64,000 bases of DNA from Oxytricha trifallax (taxonomy: Eukaryota; Ciliophora; Spirotrichea; Sporadotrichida; Oxytrichidae). Below, piece after piece: positions 26,501 to 35,100 of the stretch. The notes beneath the pieces are model-generated. The model was not told where the DNA came from and did not search any database. It worked only from the letters and a program-made list of their open reading frames with translations. The stretch covers positions 1-64,000 of the forward strand of contig ARYC01000036.1 of the NCBI GenBank assembly GCA_000711775.1, written 5' to 3'. Made by a program: the position numbers and the translations under genes. Positions within the stretch are counted from its first letter, which is position 1; every line of letters begins with the position of its first letter.

Positions 26501-29500
26501 AAATTTAAATCATATTTTATTGAAGAGGATTGTATAGAATCGAAATTGTAACTAATCACCTAAGCATCATTCATAGTGTAAAGGAGAGTATTCATCAATA
26601 TTGTTACAGTGAAATTTATGTACAGAGATTTAGAAATAAAATCTGGAATATCACATTTGAACAACTAATTAGAATAATCATAGATTGGTAAAGGATTAAT
26701 AAATGCCTTTTATAATCATAATTTAAAACAAAAGTTCCATATTCTTTTTATAACTAACTTAAACTCTATTTTTTGATTAAAATTATTTGTAAAAAATGCA
26801 CTAAACTTTTTAATTATAAAAAGTCAATATCTTAATAGCAATAATATCCATTGATTTAATGAAAATATTTTGGATATATTTTATCTTGATATTATTTTGA
26901 ATTTAGCTATTAAATTGAAAATTAAACTTTAGTAATTAATCTAATGATAATGAAATATTTATAAAATCTATTATTGATAATTTTATATAAGAAATTTCGA
27001 TTATACAAAACTATAAAAAATTAATAGAATAAAAAGACAATTACTTCAAAATTATGATTATATAAATTTCTTTGCTTAAATGTAAATATGAAAATTATTT
27101 TCATAACTCGAGAGAAATTAACAGTATTAATCTAAAAATGGATAAATAATATATAGTAATGATCGGCGTAAAAATAAATTAAAGGCATTTTATTAAAGAA
27201 TCCACCCATATAGATTCCAACAGTTTAGTGCTTTTTATTAAATAAACAAGTGATATTGTTCTTGAATAATTTATAAGTTTCATAATCCAATATCGAAATT
27301 GGTTTTAATTAGAGCTAATTTTTACTATTGACTGAGATAACCTTCTACTCTAGTTCAATAGGTTTGAGTATATAAAGTTTAAATTAGTCTATTTGAGAAC
27401 TAATTTTAAGATTTTCTTAATTAATGAGTGTGATGTTTAGTTCTCCAAGATGATCCTTAATTATTGGAGTCGAGCAACTATATTTTGTCATTTGCTATTC
27501 CTAGTATAAATAAGTGACATATCTAACTTCTTAACTTTCAAATAAGCAATAGAATTCAAAAGAGCCAGGCAAAGTCTAGTTGATTTGGAAACTTAACTGA
27601 TATTGAATGTTTTAATATACCAATGCTTTCGAACTTGTAAGTGGCTAGTTATTCATCAATACCTTTTGTATTTAAATATATTGGAAAGTATCATCAAGTG
27701 ATTGTATGTCATTTTATTGCACTATTTCAATAAAATTTTCAGACTTAATTGAGTACTATCCATTATTTGTCAGAATTTCCAACTTTATTCTTTGAGGAGA
27801 CTCAAACACTGGTAGTTAGCAAAATAAATAGTCCTTCATTAAGTTGTAAAATATAAAACCTTAATATTATTCATATCCTATGTATGTTATACTGTTAGTC
27901 ATAAGATTGTTAAACATGTCCTTCTCTAACCATTCCTGTGCTGATTTTACACCAGTATCTCCCTTATTAATTAATATTTTTTATCAGAACCATAAGTTGG
28001 GAGGCTTGATTGACTTATAATTTCATTGGCTTTATTTCTTAGATAAAAATGTCTGGAAGATATAGCAATTTATACTCACTTTAGTAAAATTCTAAGCCAT
28101 TATAAGAAAACTATATTTGACTTGAATAAGTTGGGATGTTAACATATGGAGTTTAAATTCTTGCGAGGTATCTAACTATTTTTTCTTTAGAGTTAATTGT
28201 AATGTTACCTGTTAAATGGAATACAATAAAAAATCAATAAATGAAAGATAAAAATGCTCAATAGAAGTAGCTTCATAAAAATTTCCATCAATGTTGAGAT
28301 TCAAACTCTGAGGCGAAGTCCCAAAAGTTTAAGGTAAATCTAATGTTAGATCTATAAAATCTTATTTTCCATGAATAACTTGAGGATCAGTTGAAATTAT
28401 ATCATTGATCTCCAAAGATTTTAGTTGAATAAAGTTCGTGTAGTACTAGCTATAACAATTAATTTGCATTTTATACTTTTTAATATTTTATTTATATTAA
28501 TGAAAATTGAAGCATAAAGAGTTCCAACAAAATTAAAGTCTGATGGAATTTAGCAGATTAATTTGCTGCCTCCTTGAAATTTGCCTCTTATTTTAAATTC
28601 TCTTGTACTTTACAAGCCATCAGAAGATATCAGATAGAAATGGCAGTAATGAGATTTTCTGTAATCACTATTCTTTAATGTGAAAGTTATGGTTGCAATA
28701 ATATGCATAAACTTCTTTATAATATATTTTAGTGAATAAACTTTAAAGATTTGGAAAATTTTAAGAAGAAAATACGATTCATAAGAATGGCTATAAAAAT
28801 ATTATTTTGACTTATTATCAAGACTTAAGGTTAAAAACAGAATTGTTATAATTAATAAAACTTAATGTTTAATATTTGTAAATATCTTGTGAAAACTGAT
28901 AAGAAACCAAATTTTGAAATTAAAAAAGAGATTTTAAAAGAGAAAAATAACAGGAAATACCATAATTTTTTTCGATATCAAAATCAAGATTTTCATTCAA
29001 TTATTTAGTAAAGAAAATAAAAAATATTTTTTCATGATAAAATCCTTAAAAATTTATTATATATAAATTTAAATTAAAAAAAACTTCAGGTTTCTTTACA
29101 TATTTCAATAAAGAAGAAATAACTATATAATAATTTTTTTATAAGGGATTTTGGCTTAGAATATTTCCATCATCTTTTAAGCTATTTGTGATTAATTTAT
29201 TTTTGTATTTTAGAATTCTTTGCTTATCCAATTGATTCACAGCTAGTATTGCAAACTTATCAGGTTATACTTTTACTATTTCTGATGGTTAAATAATGAG
29301 ATGCTCATGCATTTTATTTGCTTCGCTTTACTAATAAAAACTGCCATCCACAGACTGAATAGTTTGTGACTATATTTCGTTTGTATTTTCATCTAGAACT
29401 TGAGAATTTATAAACACCTTGTAATTTCCCATTATCTTTTGCTCAGGATCACAGTTTCTCAAGGTTATTTAAGTAAGTATTGGGCTTAAGTCTACTGATT

Positions 29501-29853
29501 GAGAGAAAGGTATCAGGTTTTGACTGTTTTATTGAATTCTTGAGATAAGTTTAATCATTAATTAATTCGGAGAAATTTTCTCCTGAAAGTATATTGAGTG
29601 GGTGTCTAGTAGCTAAACATCCTCCTCAAACCCGAAGATCTCGATATCCGATGGCGGCAAAACTTCCAGATAAATTAAAGAAAACTTTTTAATTAAATTT
29701 TTAAATTCTGTTAGTTCTTGCTGGGATTGTAAGACCTTCAACAGGGTTAGTTAACTTGAAGTTGATGCATCTCTTGCTCAAAGATTGATTAAAACTGAGC
29801 AAGAAAATAACTTCAAAAAGTATATAAATAATAAGTCTCCTACTATTGCTCAT
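2500..29853 (-). CDS. Giant split gene: secreted IPT/TIG and Cys-rich (GCC2/GCC3-like) protein
   Basis: I read the minus-strand coding blocks from 29853 down to about 2500 as one locus. The inferred start at 29853 gives a signal-peptide-like N-terminus (MSNSRRLIIYILFEVIFLLS). Next come many beta-sandwich domains with IPT/TIG hallmarks (IDPNYGPTSGGTLIRVYG, YPVRGSKKGGTLIII, IIPKEGYIDGGNTAKIVG). The left end has Cys-rich CPxGxxC repeats (ICPPGYVC, CPTGYYCP). About 17-18 kb appears coding, or roughly 5,500-6,000 residues. The architecture resembles ciliate homologues of fibrocystin-like TIG/GCC surface proteins; the role is inferred to be cell-surface or secreted. Blocks are separated by AT-rich IESs, one MITE and one nested TBE, so the gene is readable only after DNA elimination. 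It could be two adjacent genes: I found no convincing internal start or stop but could not check every junction. The C-terminus may continue left of the TBE. Confidence 0.68.
2505..3236 (-). CDS. Cys-rich C-terminal blocks of the giant gene (two segments plus one IES)
   Basis: Two coding segments, about 2505-2780 and 2926-3236, encode repeated CPxGxxC modules (CPNGYECKDKGT, CPTGYYRS, CPPGRICENE, CPEGFFCPTETN, CPQTFFCPKGTG). Pairs of Cys and Gly-Tyr/Phe-Cys are typical of GCC2/GCC3 (ephrin-receptor-like) repeats. Removing the pointer-flanked IES (2781-2935) joins the segments in frame as ...GAKQTSLCPEGFFC.... The end of the protein is not defined. Confidence 0.8.
2781..2935. other. IES with 10-bp pointer AAAGAGAAGT
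   Basis: The plus-strand sequence AAAGAGAAGT occurs at 2771-2780 and at 2926-2935, at the two edges of a 145-bp AT-rich spacer. Keeping one copy (155 bp removed) makes the minus-strand frame run through without a break. This is the standard MDS-pointer-IES structure of hypotrich germline DNA. The piece is not needed as an intron: the edges do not give a better GT/AG solution. Confidence 0.88.
3237..4261. other. Large AT-rich IES region containing a MITE
   Basis: There is no credible coding in either strand. The stretch is very AT-rich except for the hairpin element at 3337-3763. It separates two Cys-rich coding segments of the minus-strand gene. I could not identify its pointer with certainty. 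Confidence 0.6.
3337..3763. mobile_element. MITE-like foldback element, copy A
   Basis: A long imperfect inverted repeat (inner arms about 3407-3520 and 3570-3690) with the arm end AGTTAACTTTGTTG and its complement near 3677-3690. The outer terminal repeats are near ATTGGAGGTATAAAATT at left and TTTTATTCCTATAGTATT at right. A much better preserved copy lies at 36449-36868. There is no ORF. The size of about 420 bp and TA-rich ends fit a non-autonomous Tc1/mariner-like element; the family assignment is inferred. Confidence 0.78.
4262..4431 (-). CDS. Cys-rich coding segment of the giant gene
   Basis: The minus strand reads STPFPCPIGSYCLKGSD and then TGLCPIGFFCVAQTEFP, i.e. two CPIGxxC repeats that continue the neighbouring block. 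It joins the block at 4476-5345 through the pointer CGAAA (plus strand). Confidence 0.82.
4432..4475. other. Short IES (44 bp) with pointer CGAAA
   Basis: CGAAA is present at 4427-4431 and 4471-4475 (plus strand). Removing one copy plus the 39 bp between them fuses ...YEADINF and STPFPCPIG... in frame on minus. The intervening sequence is almost pure A/T. Confidence 0.78.
4476..5345 (-). CDS. Cys-rich coding block of the giant gene
   Basis: This long clean minus-strand block contains the largest continuous frame in the left part. It has serial motifs SPCKQGMICFEG, CPTGYYCPFQN, CPPRHFCPDRG, CPKGTFN, CTLGRFCPQKG, ICPPGYVCNKEG and LCKAGHICLGG, then a non-repeat region of about 130 residues with paired Cys (DVCCMNGTEVS), and then CPGGYLCLEG. 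These are GCC2/GCC3-like Cys repeats of an extracellular protein. The block ends at the 44-bp IES. Confidence 0.85.
5346..6188. other. AT-rich IES region with one tiny coding segment
   Basis: Mostly very AT-rich without coding. One short island at about 5585-5660 on minus reads LPYKGQPGSYCRQGMKTG, which continues the Cys-rich repeat pattern and is probably a small macronuclear-destined segment. The IESs on both sides were not resolved to pointers. Confidence 0.55.
6189..6790 (-). CDS. Giant gene block: last TIG-like domain and first Cys-rich repeats
   Basis: The minus strand opens with a beta-sandwich-like stretch (EPKIILSTNTKQKIFVEANN ... LICNTPDYSQMG), typical of an IPT/TIG domain end. It then enters the Cys-rich region (VDRCPPGYSCRDNR, CPKGHFCIGGSQ, CPIGYYQDKSQ, CSKGYLCPFAG, ICPEGFICSREK, CSKGSYCFKGT). 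It therefore marks the transition from TIG array to Cys-rich tail. Confidence 0.82.
6791..7039. other. AT-rich IES between coding blocks
   Basis: No coding on either strand and extreme A/T content. It separates the TIG array from the TIG/Cys-rich transition block. The pointer was not determined. Confidence 0.6.
7040..10640 (-). CDS. TIG-domain array of the giant gene (several segments)
   Basis: Minus-strand coding is nearly continuous, with small AT-rich breaks near 8770-8890, 9000-9060 and 9380-9440. The repeated signature of IPT/TIG domains is clear: P..G...GGT.I.I.G near each domain start (IDPNYGPTSGGTLIRVYG near 8102-8160; IIPKEGYIDGGNTAKIVG near 8430-8490; YPVRGSKKGGTLIII near 9550-9610), then C-containing strands (LQCSFTNY, QTICRVSNSH). 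These immunoglobulin-like folds are used in extracellular and surface proteins. Plus-strand frames here (for example 7769-7990) are shadows. Boundaries are accurate to about 30 bp. Confidence 0.8.
10641..11194. other. AT-rich IES region
   Basis: About 550 bp of very AT-rich sequence. A 78-codon plus-strand frame (10935-11171) is low-complexity Ile/Lys/Asn and looks like chance. I see no pointer I can defend. Confidence 0.55.
11195..12110 (-). CDS. TIG-array coding block of the giant gene
   Basis: The minus strand reads through with TAA/TAG as Gln. An example is AVDKTQILAGPWTNKIVLTL in the middle, followed by a Cys-bearing strand (LQCVLSYKFNA) and EIIRQGSFCLDLQIKDPITR further on. The pattern is the same beta-sandwich style as the neighbouring block. 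It ends near 12110, where base composition changes into the GC-rich island. Confidence 0.7.
12160..12246. other. Left part of a GC-rich island split by a TBE
   Basis: The base composition differs sharply from the surrounding AT-rich IESs (for example TCGTGACGTAGACGTATCTG). It ends with AGT (12244-12246), the left copy of the TBE target duplication, and continues at 16358. There is no ORF. Confidence 0.55.
12247..12331. repeat. Left inverted terminal repeat, TBE copy 1
   Basis: An exact inverse match over about 85 bp to 16270-16354. The outer 17 bp are C4A4-type telomere-like repeat. Confidence 0.95.
12350..13831 (-). pseudogene. TBE 57-kDa C2H2 zinc-finger / protein-kinase-like gene, frameshifted
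   Basis: The start ATG at 13831 gives MAANLNRKAVSLG. Two C2H2 fingers follow: CDECQNFFSTDSSLKRHIKEMH-type near 13500-13570 and CTTCMKSY...KVKRHMQKH near 13400-13460. After a charged coiled-coil-like stretch (EQEERLKKQKRFES) comes a kinase-like domain: candidate ATP Lys in YAYKVYPF, HRDLKPEN near 12810-12835, DFN in place of DFG (VVIDFNRAIR), a TPGYFPIREKW activation/APE region, and DVWAVAAIILEC. This corresponds to the 57-kDa ORF of TBE1. Compared with copies 2 and 3 there are two frameshifts, near 13320 and near 12572 (2-bp deletion), so the copy is probably dead. The role in transposition is unknown. Confidence 0.88.
13832..14395. promoter_or_regulatory. TBE divergent intergenic spacer with GGTAC palindromes
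   Basis: A noncoding region between the divergent 57-kDa and 22-kDa genes, and therefore the likely promoter region for both (inference). About 14030-14220 is packed with short direct and inverted copies of GGTACTAATT / GGTACCAATT. The same cluster is kept in copies 2 and 3. The 64-codon frame at 14218-14412 is not supported in the other copies. Confidence 0.6.
14396..15181 (+). pseudogene. TBE 22-kDa-type gene, frameshifted
   Basis: The ATG at 14396 gives MESLNDQMKRVEAQEM. Intron 1 (GTAAGATAAC...ATACAG, near 14495-14531) and intron 2 (GTAAGCTTTG...GAAG, near 14922) are at the same places as in the intact copy at 158-948. Compared with that copy, bases are missing near 14637-14660 (ATAGAATCCAAACTACC), which breaks the frame. 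The segment near 14775 (CTTGGACAATAAAAG) is also altered. TGA stop at 15179-15181, 6 bp before the transposase stop. Confidence 0.82.
15188..16252 (-). CDS. TBE DDE transposase, full-length but with one in-frame TGA
   Basis: The ATG at 16252 and TGA at 15188-15190 span 355 codons, matching the 42-kDa transposase of TBE1. The N-terminus MRNRNQRNLGSIYD leads to a helix-turn-helix (AIARLLHKSASTVRYHC), a basic linker (KHPARKQKFS), a second HTH-like part (SLQTIANIYRRNGITFKTV), and the catalytic Asp/Asp/Glu in FIHADEAVF, ILFVDNLSVH and YSPQFNGIEFYW. The C-terminus is basic. The frame is continuous except for TGA at 16040-16042, just before KHPARK. The same TGA is present in copies 0 and 2. It could be a shared nonsense mutation, a recoded codon or part of a short intron. 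Confidence 0.88.
16270..16354. repeat. Right inverted terminal repeat, TBE copy 1
   Basis: Inverse copy of 12247-12331, followed by the target duplication AGT at 16355-16357. Confidence 0.95.
16355..16860. other. GC-rich, hairpin-rich island (right part), no ORF
   Basis: About 500 bp with much higher G+C than anything around it and no usable reading frame on either strand. It contains several small stems, for example TTACCT...AGGTAA (16648-16680), GTTG...CAAC (16768-16782) and CTACC...GGTAG (16786-16803). It continues the fragment at 12160-12246 on the far side of the TBE. The identity is unknown; a structured RNA gene or SINE-like element is possible. Confidence 0.5.
16905..21110 (-). CDS. 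Central TIG/beta-sandwich blocks of the giant gene
   Basis: Minus-strand coding segments, about 16905-17590, 17635-18425, 18455-19610 and 19805-21105, are separated by short AT-rich breaks (likely IESs, for example 19615-19800). Sample reads: EVRLWININDQFRFSVNQV, NPIQSQTQSDCGQVKVRDSN, GTFLANLDRIAIKVIQ and ICHNVTLPRPGKYQVYIVP. Isolated Cys and alternating hydrophobic residues fit tandem Ig-like/TIG domains. No transmembrane segment was seen. Boundaries are approximate. Confidence 0.68.
21190..24185 (-). CDS. Further beta-sandwich blocks of the giant gene
   Basis: Segments of about 21190-21510, 21570-22420 and 22650-24180 show minus-strand codon periodicity with many TAA/TAG Gln codons. The spacers (21511-21570, 22420-22650) are close to pure A/T. 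Individual domain signatures are weaker than on the left. I include the blocks in the same gene because direction and style do not change. Assignment is by continuity. Confidence 0.58.
24186..24369. other. AT-rich IES
   Basis: Extreme A/T content and no reading frame. It lies between two coding blocks of the giant gene. Confidence 0.6.
24370..26705 (-). CDS. Long coding block of the giant gene (N-terminal half)
   Basis: A long stretch of minus-strand coding with Gln-coded TAA/TAG and evenly spaced Cys codons. The content is beta-rich (alternating Ile/Val/Leu with Asn/Ser/Lys). I could not assign a named domain. It sits between the TIG array and the signal-peptide end, and is best described as tandem extracellular repeats of unknown family. 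Confidence 0.58.
26706..27139. other. AT-rich IES region
   Basis: About 430 bp, nearly all A/T, without coding evidence on either strand. Confidence 0.6.
27140..28740 (-). CDS. N-terminal coding blocks of the giant gene
   Basis: Segments of about 27140-28215 and 28250-28710 read on minus with TAA/TAG as Gln, with a short AT-rich break near 28220-28250 and another near 28460-28500. Beta-rich, Asn/Ser-rich sequence continues the neighbouring style. No recognised domain. Confidence 0.55.
28741..29139. other. AT-rich IES region
   Basis: About 400 bp of A/T-rich DNA with long A and T runs. I see no gene or repeat. Confidence 0.6.
29140..29853 (-). CDS. 5' end of the giant gene with signal peptide
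   Basis: ATG at 29853 begins MSNSRRLIIYILFEVIFLLS followed by FNQSLSKRCINFKLTNPVEG: a basic n-region, a hydrophobic core and a polar end, as in a secretory signal peptide. The next convincing frame (LEVLPPSDIEIFGFEEDV, NCDPEQKIMGNYKVFINSQ) is offset, so a small intron or IES lies near 29680-29760. The start is inferred from the signal peptide; upstream sequence is noncoding. Confidence 0.6.
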
Positions 29854-31325
29854 GTATCAATGAATTATGGAACCTAAATATTATAAATTAATAAAGTTAT
29901 AAAAGTTATTTTGCTATCATATCCATCAAATCTACTCTCTCCATGATAATCACAATTTATGTGACTTTTTCGATGCAATTAAATAGTACTACAAATAGTA
30001 GAATTGAATTAATTTTGTAATTTTACTATTTATATATCTAGTTTAATAATCTAGTCTGAAGGACAAAATTAACAGCTTCTAATTTATTTATATGTAATTA
30101 ATTTTCTCCTTTTTATCATAATTTAGCAATTTCGTTAAGAGGAGCCTTACTATTTTATGTAAAAGTTTAAAAATACCTCATTTTTAATTATGATATTATA
30201 TTTTTAATAGGTTGATATTAACATAGATACCTACTCATTAAAAATAGATTCTCTAGAGAAAACACTTTTTTTTTATTTTATAAAAATACAAAATTCTTTT
30301 ATTTAATATTATTTAATAGAGTTAAAATTTGTGAGATATGGTTTTTAAATTAAAGTAATTATACCAATTTATTGAATGAATAGAATAGAATAGGATATAT
30401 TAATTCATAATAATGAAATCAGACCATAATTATTTTTCAATAGATTTGAGTATGGATTAACATTATAGCAGATTTATAAACTTATTTATAATATTTAAAA
30501 GATAATTCATCCAAATTGATAATATTATAATTAATGCAAACTCCTTCTCTCTAACAATTAACCCTAGGGTATGACATGGAGAATTATAATTCTTTAATTT
30601 ATAGAGTATTTTTTCATTTAAAATTAATTGTTTAAGATATAAGAATTCAAAATTTTATTGCTAATTTATTAATTAACTATGGGAAATTTAAAGTTTCAAT
30701 CGAGGTAGTTATTTTTTATAGAGTAAACTAAAATTATCAAATTAAAAATCGAGCTTATTTTATAATTTTTAATTACTATAACCAAGCTAACTTTATATGG
30801 CAATATAAAATTTAGAATTAATTTGTAAAATCAATTGAAAATACTCTATAATTGTAATATATAAATTTTATAAGAATATTATAAAAATTACAATAAATAA
30901 AAGATATTATTTAAGCATCAATGTTTATTTTAATTATTGAAAAACTAATATTCAGTTTATTTAATGATAATTAAAATTTAAAATCATTCAAAATTATTGT
31001 TAGGTGGAACTTCAAATTGTCTAATTGAATATCTAGCTGAGTATTGTTAATATTATACTTATTTTTCCATTGCTTTAATTATTTTTAGATTTAAAATTGG
31101 CTTTTAATCTGATATATTCATTTATTTCTCAATGTTGTTACAATTTATTTCAATGTCTATAATTATTTATCATATAAAAATAGTTATTTAAGTAAGATGG
31201 GATTTAAGTAAATTATTATTTTAAAATCTTATTAAGCGAATTCCTAAGCTTTACAACTTTCAATAGTCTCAATTTACTTAATATTGCTATAAGTAGAATA
31301 TAAAAAATAGCATTTTATATTTTAT
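29854..31325. other. AT-rich intergenic DNA
   Basis: About 1.5 kb upstream of the giant gene with no supported coding. A/T runs dominate. It presumably contains the promoter of the minus-strand gene and the chromosome-breakage boundary between macronuclear gene loci, but no motif can be pointed to. Confidence 0.55.
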
Positions 31326-31738
31326 AGTTAATTAGTTTTTAGCACATAATTAAGTGCAAATATCACGACTAATCACTCGAGAACCCTCAAAATGCTAACC
31401 CAAAACTTATCCAAGATACTTTATCTCTAGGTCATCCAATCTTTATCTTTTCTTCTTTTATCCCAGGCTTTATTCAAAAGTCGTTCTGATACAGATAATT
31501 ACTTGCCTGTGATAGGACTAATCTTCGTCCATATCATTCTTTCCCCAAAATTTATCCGATTCATTTTTACAACTACCAGTTTAGTGAATACATTTCTCAG
31601 AGCACATCAGTCTGAGAGACAAAAGGCTAGTTCTTGGAGTCGGTTCTTTTCCTTTATATTCAACCGATTATATAAATATAGGGAATCCATAAGCATATCC
31701 CATGGGACTGCAGCTTACATCTTCTCATTATAATCTTT
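31326..31738. other. GC-richer, hairpin-rich island between genes
   Basis: About 410 bp distinctly richer in G/C than its flanks. A 76-codon plus frame (31503-31733) has no similarity I recognise. Small stems include CTCAGA...TCTGAG (31597-31617) and CGGTT...AACCG (31641-31668). The identity is unknown. Confidence 0.45.
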
Positions 31739-32110
31739 GTATTAACAATATTTAATTATATTCTACTGTATATCAAACAGTTTAATTTATTTACCTGATG
31801 TGATTTATGTTTCTTAGAAGTAATTTGAGAATAATATATGTCTTCTATGCCAGGTTTTATATATACCAACTTCTTTATCATTAAGTGTTCCAAATAGTGA
31901 ATCTTTAGATATATTTGATAATAAAATTGGTTAAAATTGTAAAGATACAAAAATTTCAAGCTTTTTAAATAATCAATAGAACAAATAAAATAGAGCTATA
32001 TAGAGTTTATATTTTTTATAAATTAAAGATACTTCAAATAAATCAATATTTTTGCAATTATTTTAAATAATTTTTTATAAATTTATTTATTATGAGTAAT
32101 ACTTAATTCA
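31739..32110. other. AT-rich intergenic DNA
   Basis: Downstream of the membrane-protein gene. The 67-codon minus frame at 31756-31959 is low-complexity Tyr/Ile/Lys and is not supported as a gene. Confidence 0.5.
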
Positions 32111-35100
32111 TCAACATTTATCTAAACTTCCTATTTTTTGCATTTTTATTTCAAAAATTGAATCAACGTTTGTATATTTTCTATGAGCATTAATACATAA
32201 TTATTACAAAGACTATTAATTTAAATATATAAATAGTACAATTAATATATATTATATTATTTATATGATGAGCACAGCCATTATATTAAAAGCAAGATAG
32301 AATAGAGTAAATCCAATGGGTACATAACCAAGTAGCTCAAAAGTCTCATCATCAAAATCAAAGCAATATGAACTGGTAAATGGTACAAATGAGGCAACCA
32401 AGATCAGCAATATTTAAAAAATTATTAATATAGACTAATGTTAAATAAAATCTTATACATTAAATGTGATTTTTTAAATATGGTTTCATTTATAATTGCC
32501 ATAGTATTTTACTTATCCATCTCAAATGGTCTGTAAACTGAAATATAGGCTAAACTGTACATTACAAGTTAGAATTGTAAGATTATCTATAATTAATAAT
32601 GTATTTACTTTAATATTATAAAGATTAATTATACATGCCTTCTTAGTCTCTGAGGAAAAGCATTATAAATATATTAATTTTCTCAGACTAAACATGTAAA
32701 TAATCATAAATTTAAGCATGATTGTGAGATATATTATTCTTCTAAAGATACTTAATGGGATGTACATTAATATCATGTTACTAAATTGATAAGAATTACT
32801 TTTCTCATTATTTTTATTTAAAGTTTGTTAGATTTACTATAAACTGCTATCGAATGATTAAGTATATATTCATTATATAATGATTTTAATTTTTAAAAAA
32901 AAACTTTGTTGTTATTTACAATAAAAACTCATTTAGATTTAAGGTTTATAATCTCTATTTATTTATTGATAATTTAAAAATATTTAAAATTTTCTAATAT
33001 AATCTCTATTTTTTATATTGGAAGTATCACAATTTAGTTATTCATGGTTTTGATAAATCTATTTCTTGAAATATTATGATATTTTGTTTGTTTATGATAT
33101 TTTATTTAAGTTTATTTATGTATCTATCAAAGATTCTTCTTTATTCATTGGATGTACTCGATTATCAGAATTATCTAGATTACTCGAATTTTATACATTA
33201 AAAATAAATAAACATATGTAACATTTTACTATCTATAACTAAAATAATTAAAATATTTAAAATATTTGAATTAAAAATAAATAGAATTTTCTAAAGGCAA
33301 TTTAATAGAATCAACCAAACATCCATATCTCATCTCAAATAAATCTTAATCATTTATTTTGGATCTCCAGTAAGTTATGATAATATTAAAAAAACATTCT
33401 TTATCACAAAGTCTAAGTTTTTAATTTAAATTATTAGATAAACACAGAAAATGGGATAAAAATGGCAGTAGCAATAAATAACACTATAGATAAGTAATAA
33501 GCCACTTTTTATCCTGTGTATTCCGTTTTAATCTAAATAAGGATTTTTAATTGACATTAAGTTTCTTACATAGTGCAGATTTAAGTTTTATTAATTTAAT
33601 TGATAATAATATTAATAAACATATATAAATAAATTAAAACCGGATTTATGATTGAACTCAGGAAAAACTCAAAGTATGCTTCTTGAATAAATCTCAAAAT
33701 AAAATTATGATTTATACTTTTATCAATTCTAGCCAGTATATATAAAAAAAAGCTTGGAAAAAAATATATTTATAAAATTTTTAACAAAATATTTAAAAAG
33801 AGTATACAACTATAACTTACGTTTAGCAAAAATCAAAATAATATTACCTTTTATTTTTAACTCCAGTTAAGTTTATAAGTAAGGCAAGTATTAATATGAA
33901 AGCATTGATTAAATTTCATATTAATAATTAAATTTCTAATAAAAAACTAACCGCAAATTTAATTTTAAATTTATTTGATTAGGATCATATAGAACAATTG
34001 TCCAAGATTTTAAACAGCGTTCATTGTTTCATATCCCATCATGAAAAATTATAATTCTCAAATAATTTATATGTAAATAAATTATAATTTTCAATTTTTA
34101 AATAAATCTTATAGAAGATTTATATTACTTGTATCTAATTAATTCCTTATAATTATAAATATAGATATACCTTTATTGTCAAAAGGCAATATAATTATAA
34201 TTATGATTTTGAGCATTTTAAATCAAATTAATTTTTAAATTTGCTCATGAATTTTTATTAATTTATTATAATTAATATTTGAAGTTAAATTCCTAAGCTT
34301 GTTTAAAATTGGGGTTTTATTTTTAATATTTATTCCAGTTTTGAATTTTTCTATTTTTAATATATTTGATTTTAAGTATTAAATTTTCATTCAATCGAGG
34401 TGACTTCTCAAACAGATTATATAAATCCAATAATTTATAAAAATGGATCGCTATAGTATGTTTCATCATATTCATCAAATTCAAGAAATTTATTTGTGAA
34501 TTCTAAAATTAAAAGTTGTTTTATTAGTTTAGTTACCTTCTGTTTCGATTAAGTTAAAACTTGCAATTGAATTCATGAGTTAGAAGAAATATAAAGTATT
34601 GGCAGGTGTTGTAACACTCATCAAAATTGTTAAATGCTTAATTCAATGCCATTTAAGAATTAATGAATTATTCAAATATTATAAATTTTGGATATATTAA
34701 TAATAATTTAGGAAATTATTATATTTAGTTGATCTTATTTTAGGAGATAGATACGAAAAATAATAAAAACCTATTTTAATTTAAATTAAGTAATATTAAG
34801 TTGATAATAATATTTCTTTATTTTATGCTTAAATTCTTTCTTTTAAAAATCTAAATAATTAAGGTTATCAATTATATAAATTTAAATGTTTCATTGATTT
34901 CATTTTAATTGACTTCTTTGTAAATAAAAATCAATGAGTAAATTTATAAAGTTTCCCAAATCTATTAAATTTCAGGAATATTAATCAAAGGTAAATGAGC
35001 TATATACTGAAACCCCTCAACCATCCCCCATAATTGTTAGGCACTCTAAGCAACGAAGAAATTCAATAGTAAATTAGTTCCAATTATTGAGGATAGTGTC

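Noticed and set aside
31756..31959. Minus-strand frame of 67 codons
   Set aside because: AT-driven composition and no continuation with TAA/TAG as Gln into a sensible protein.
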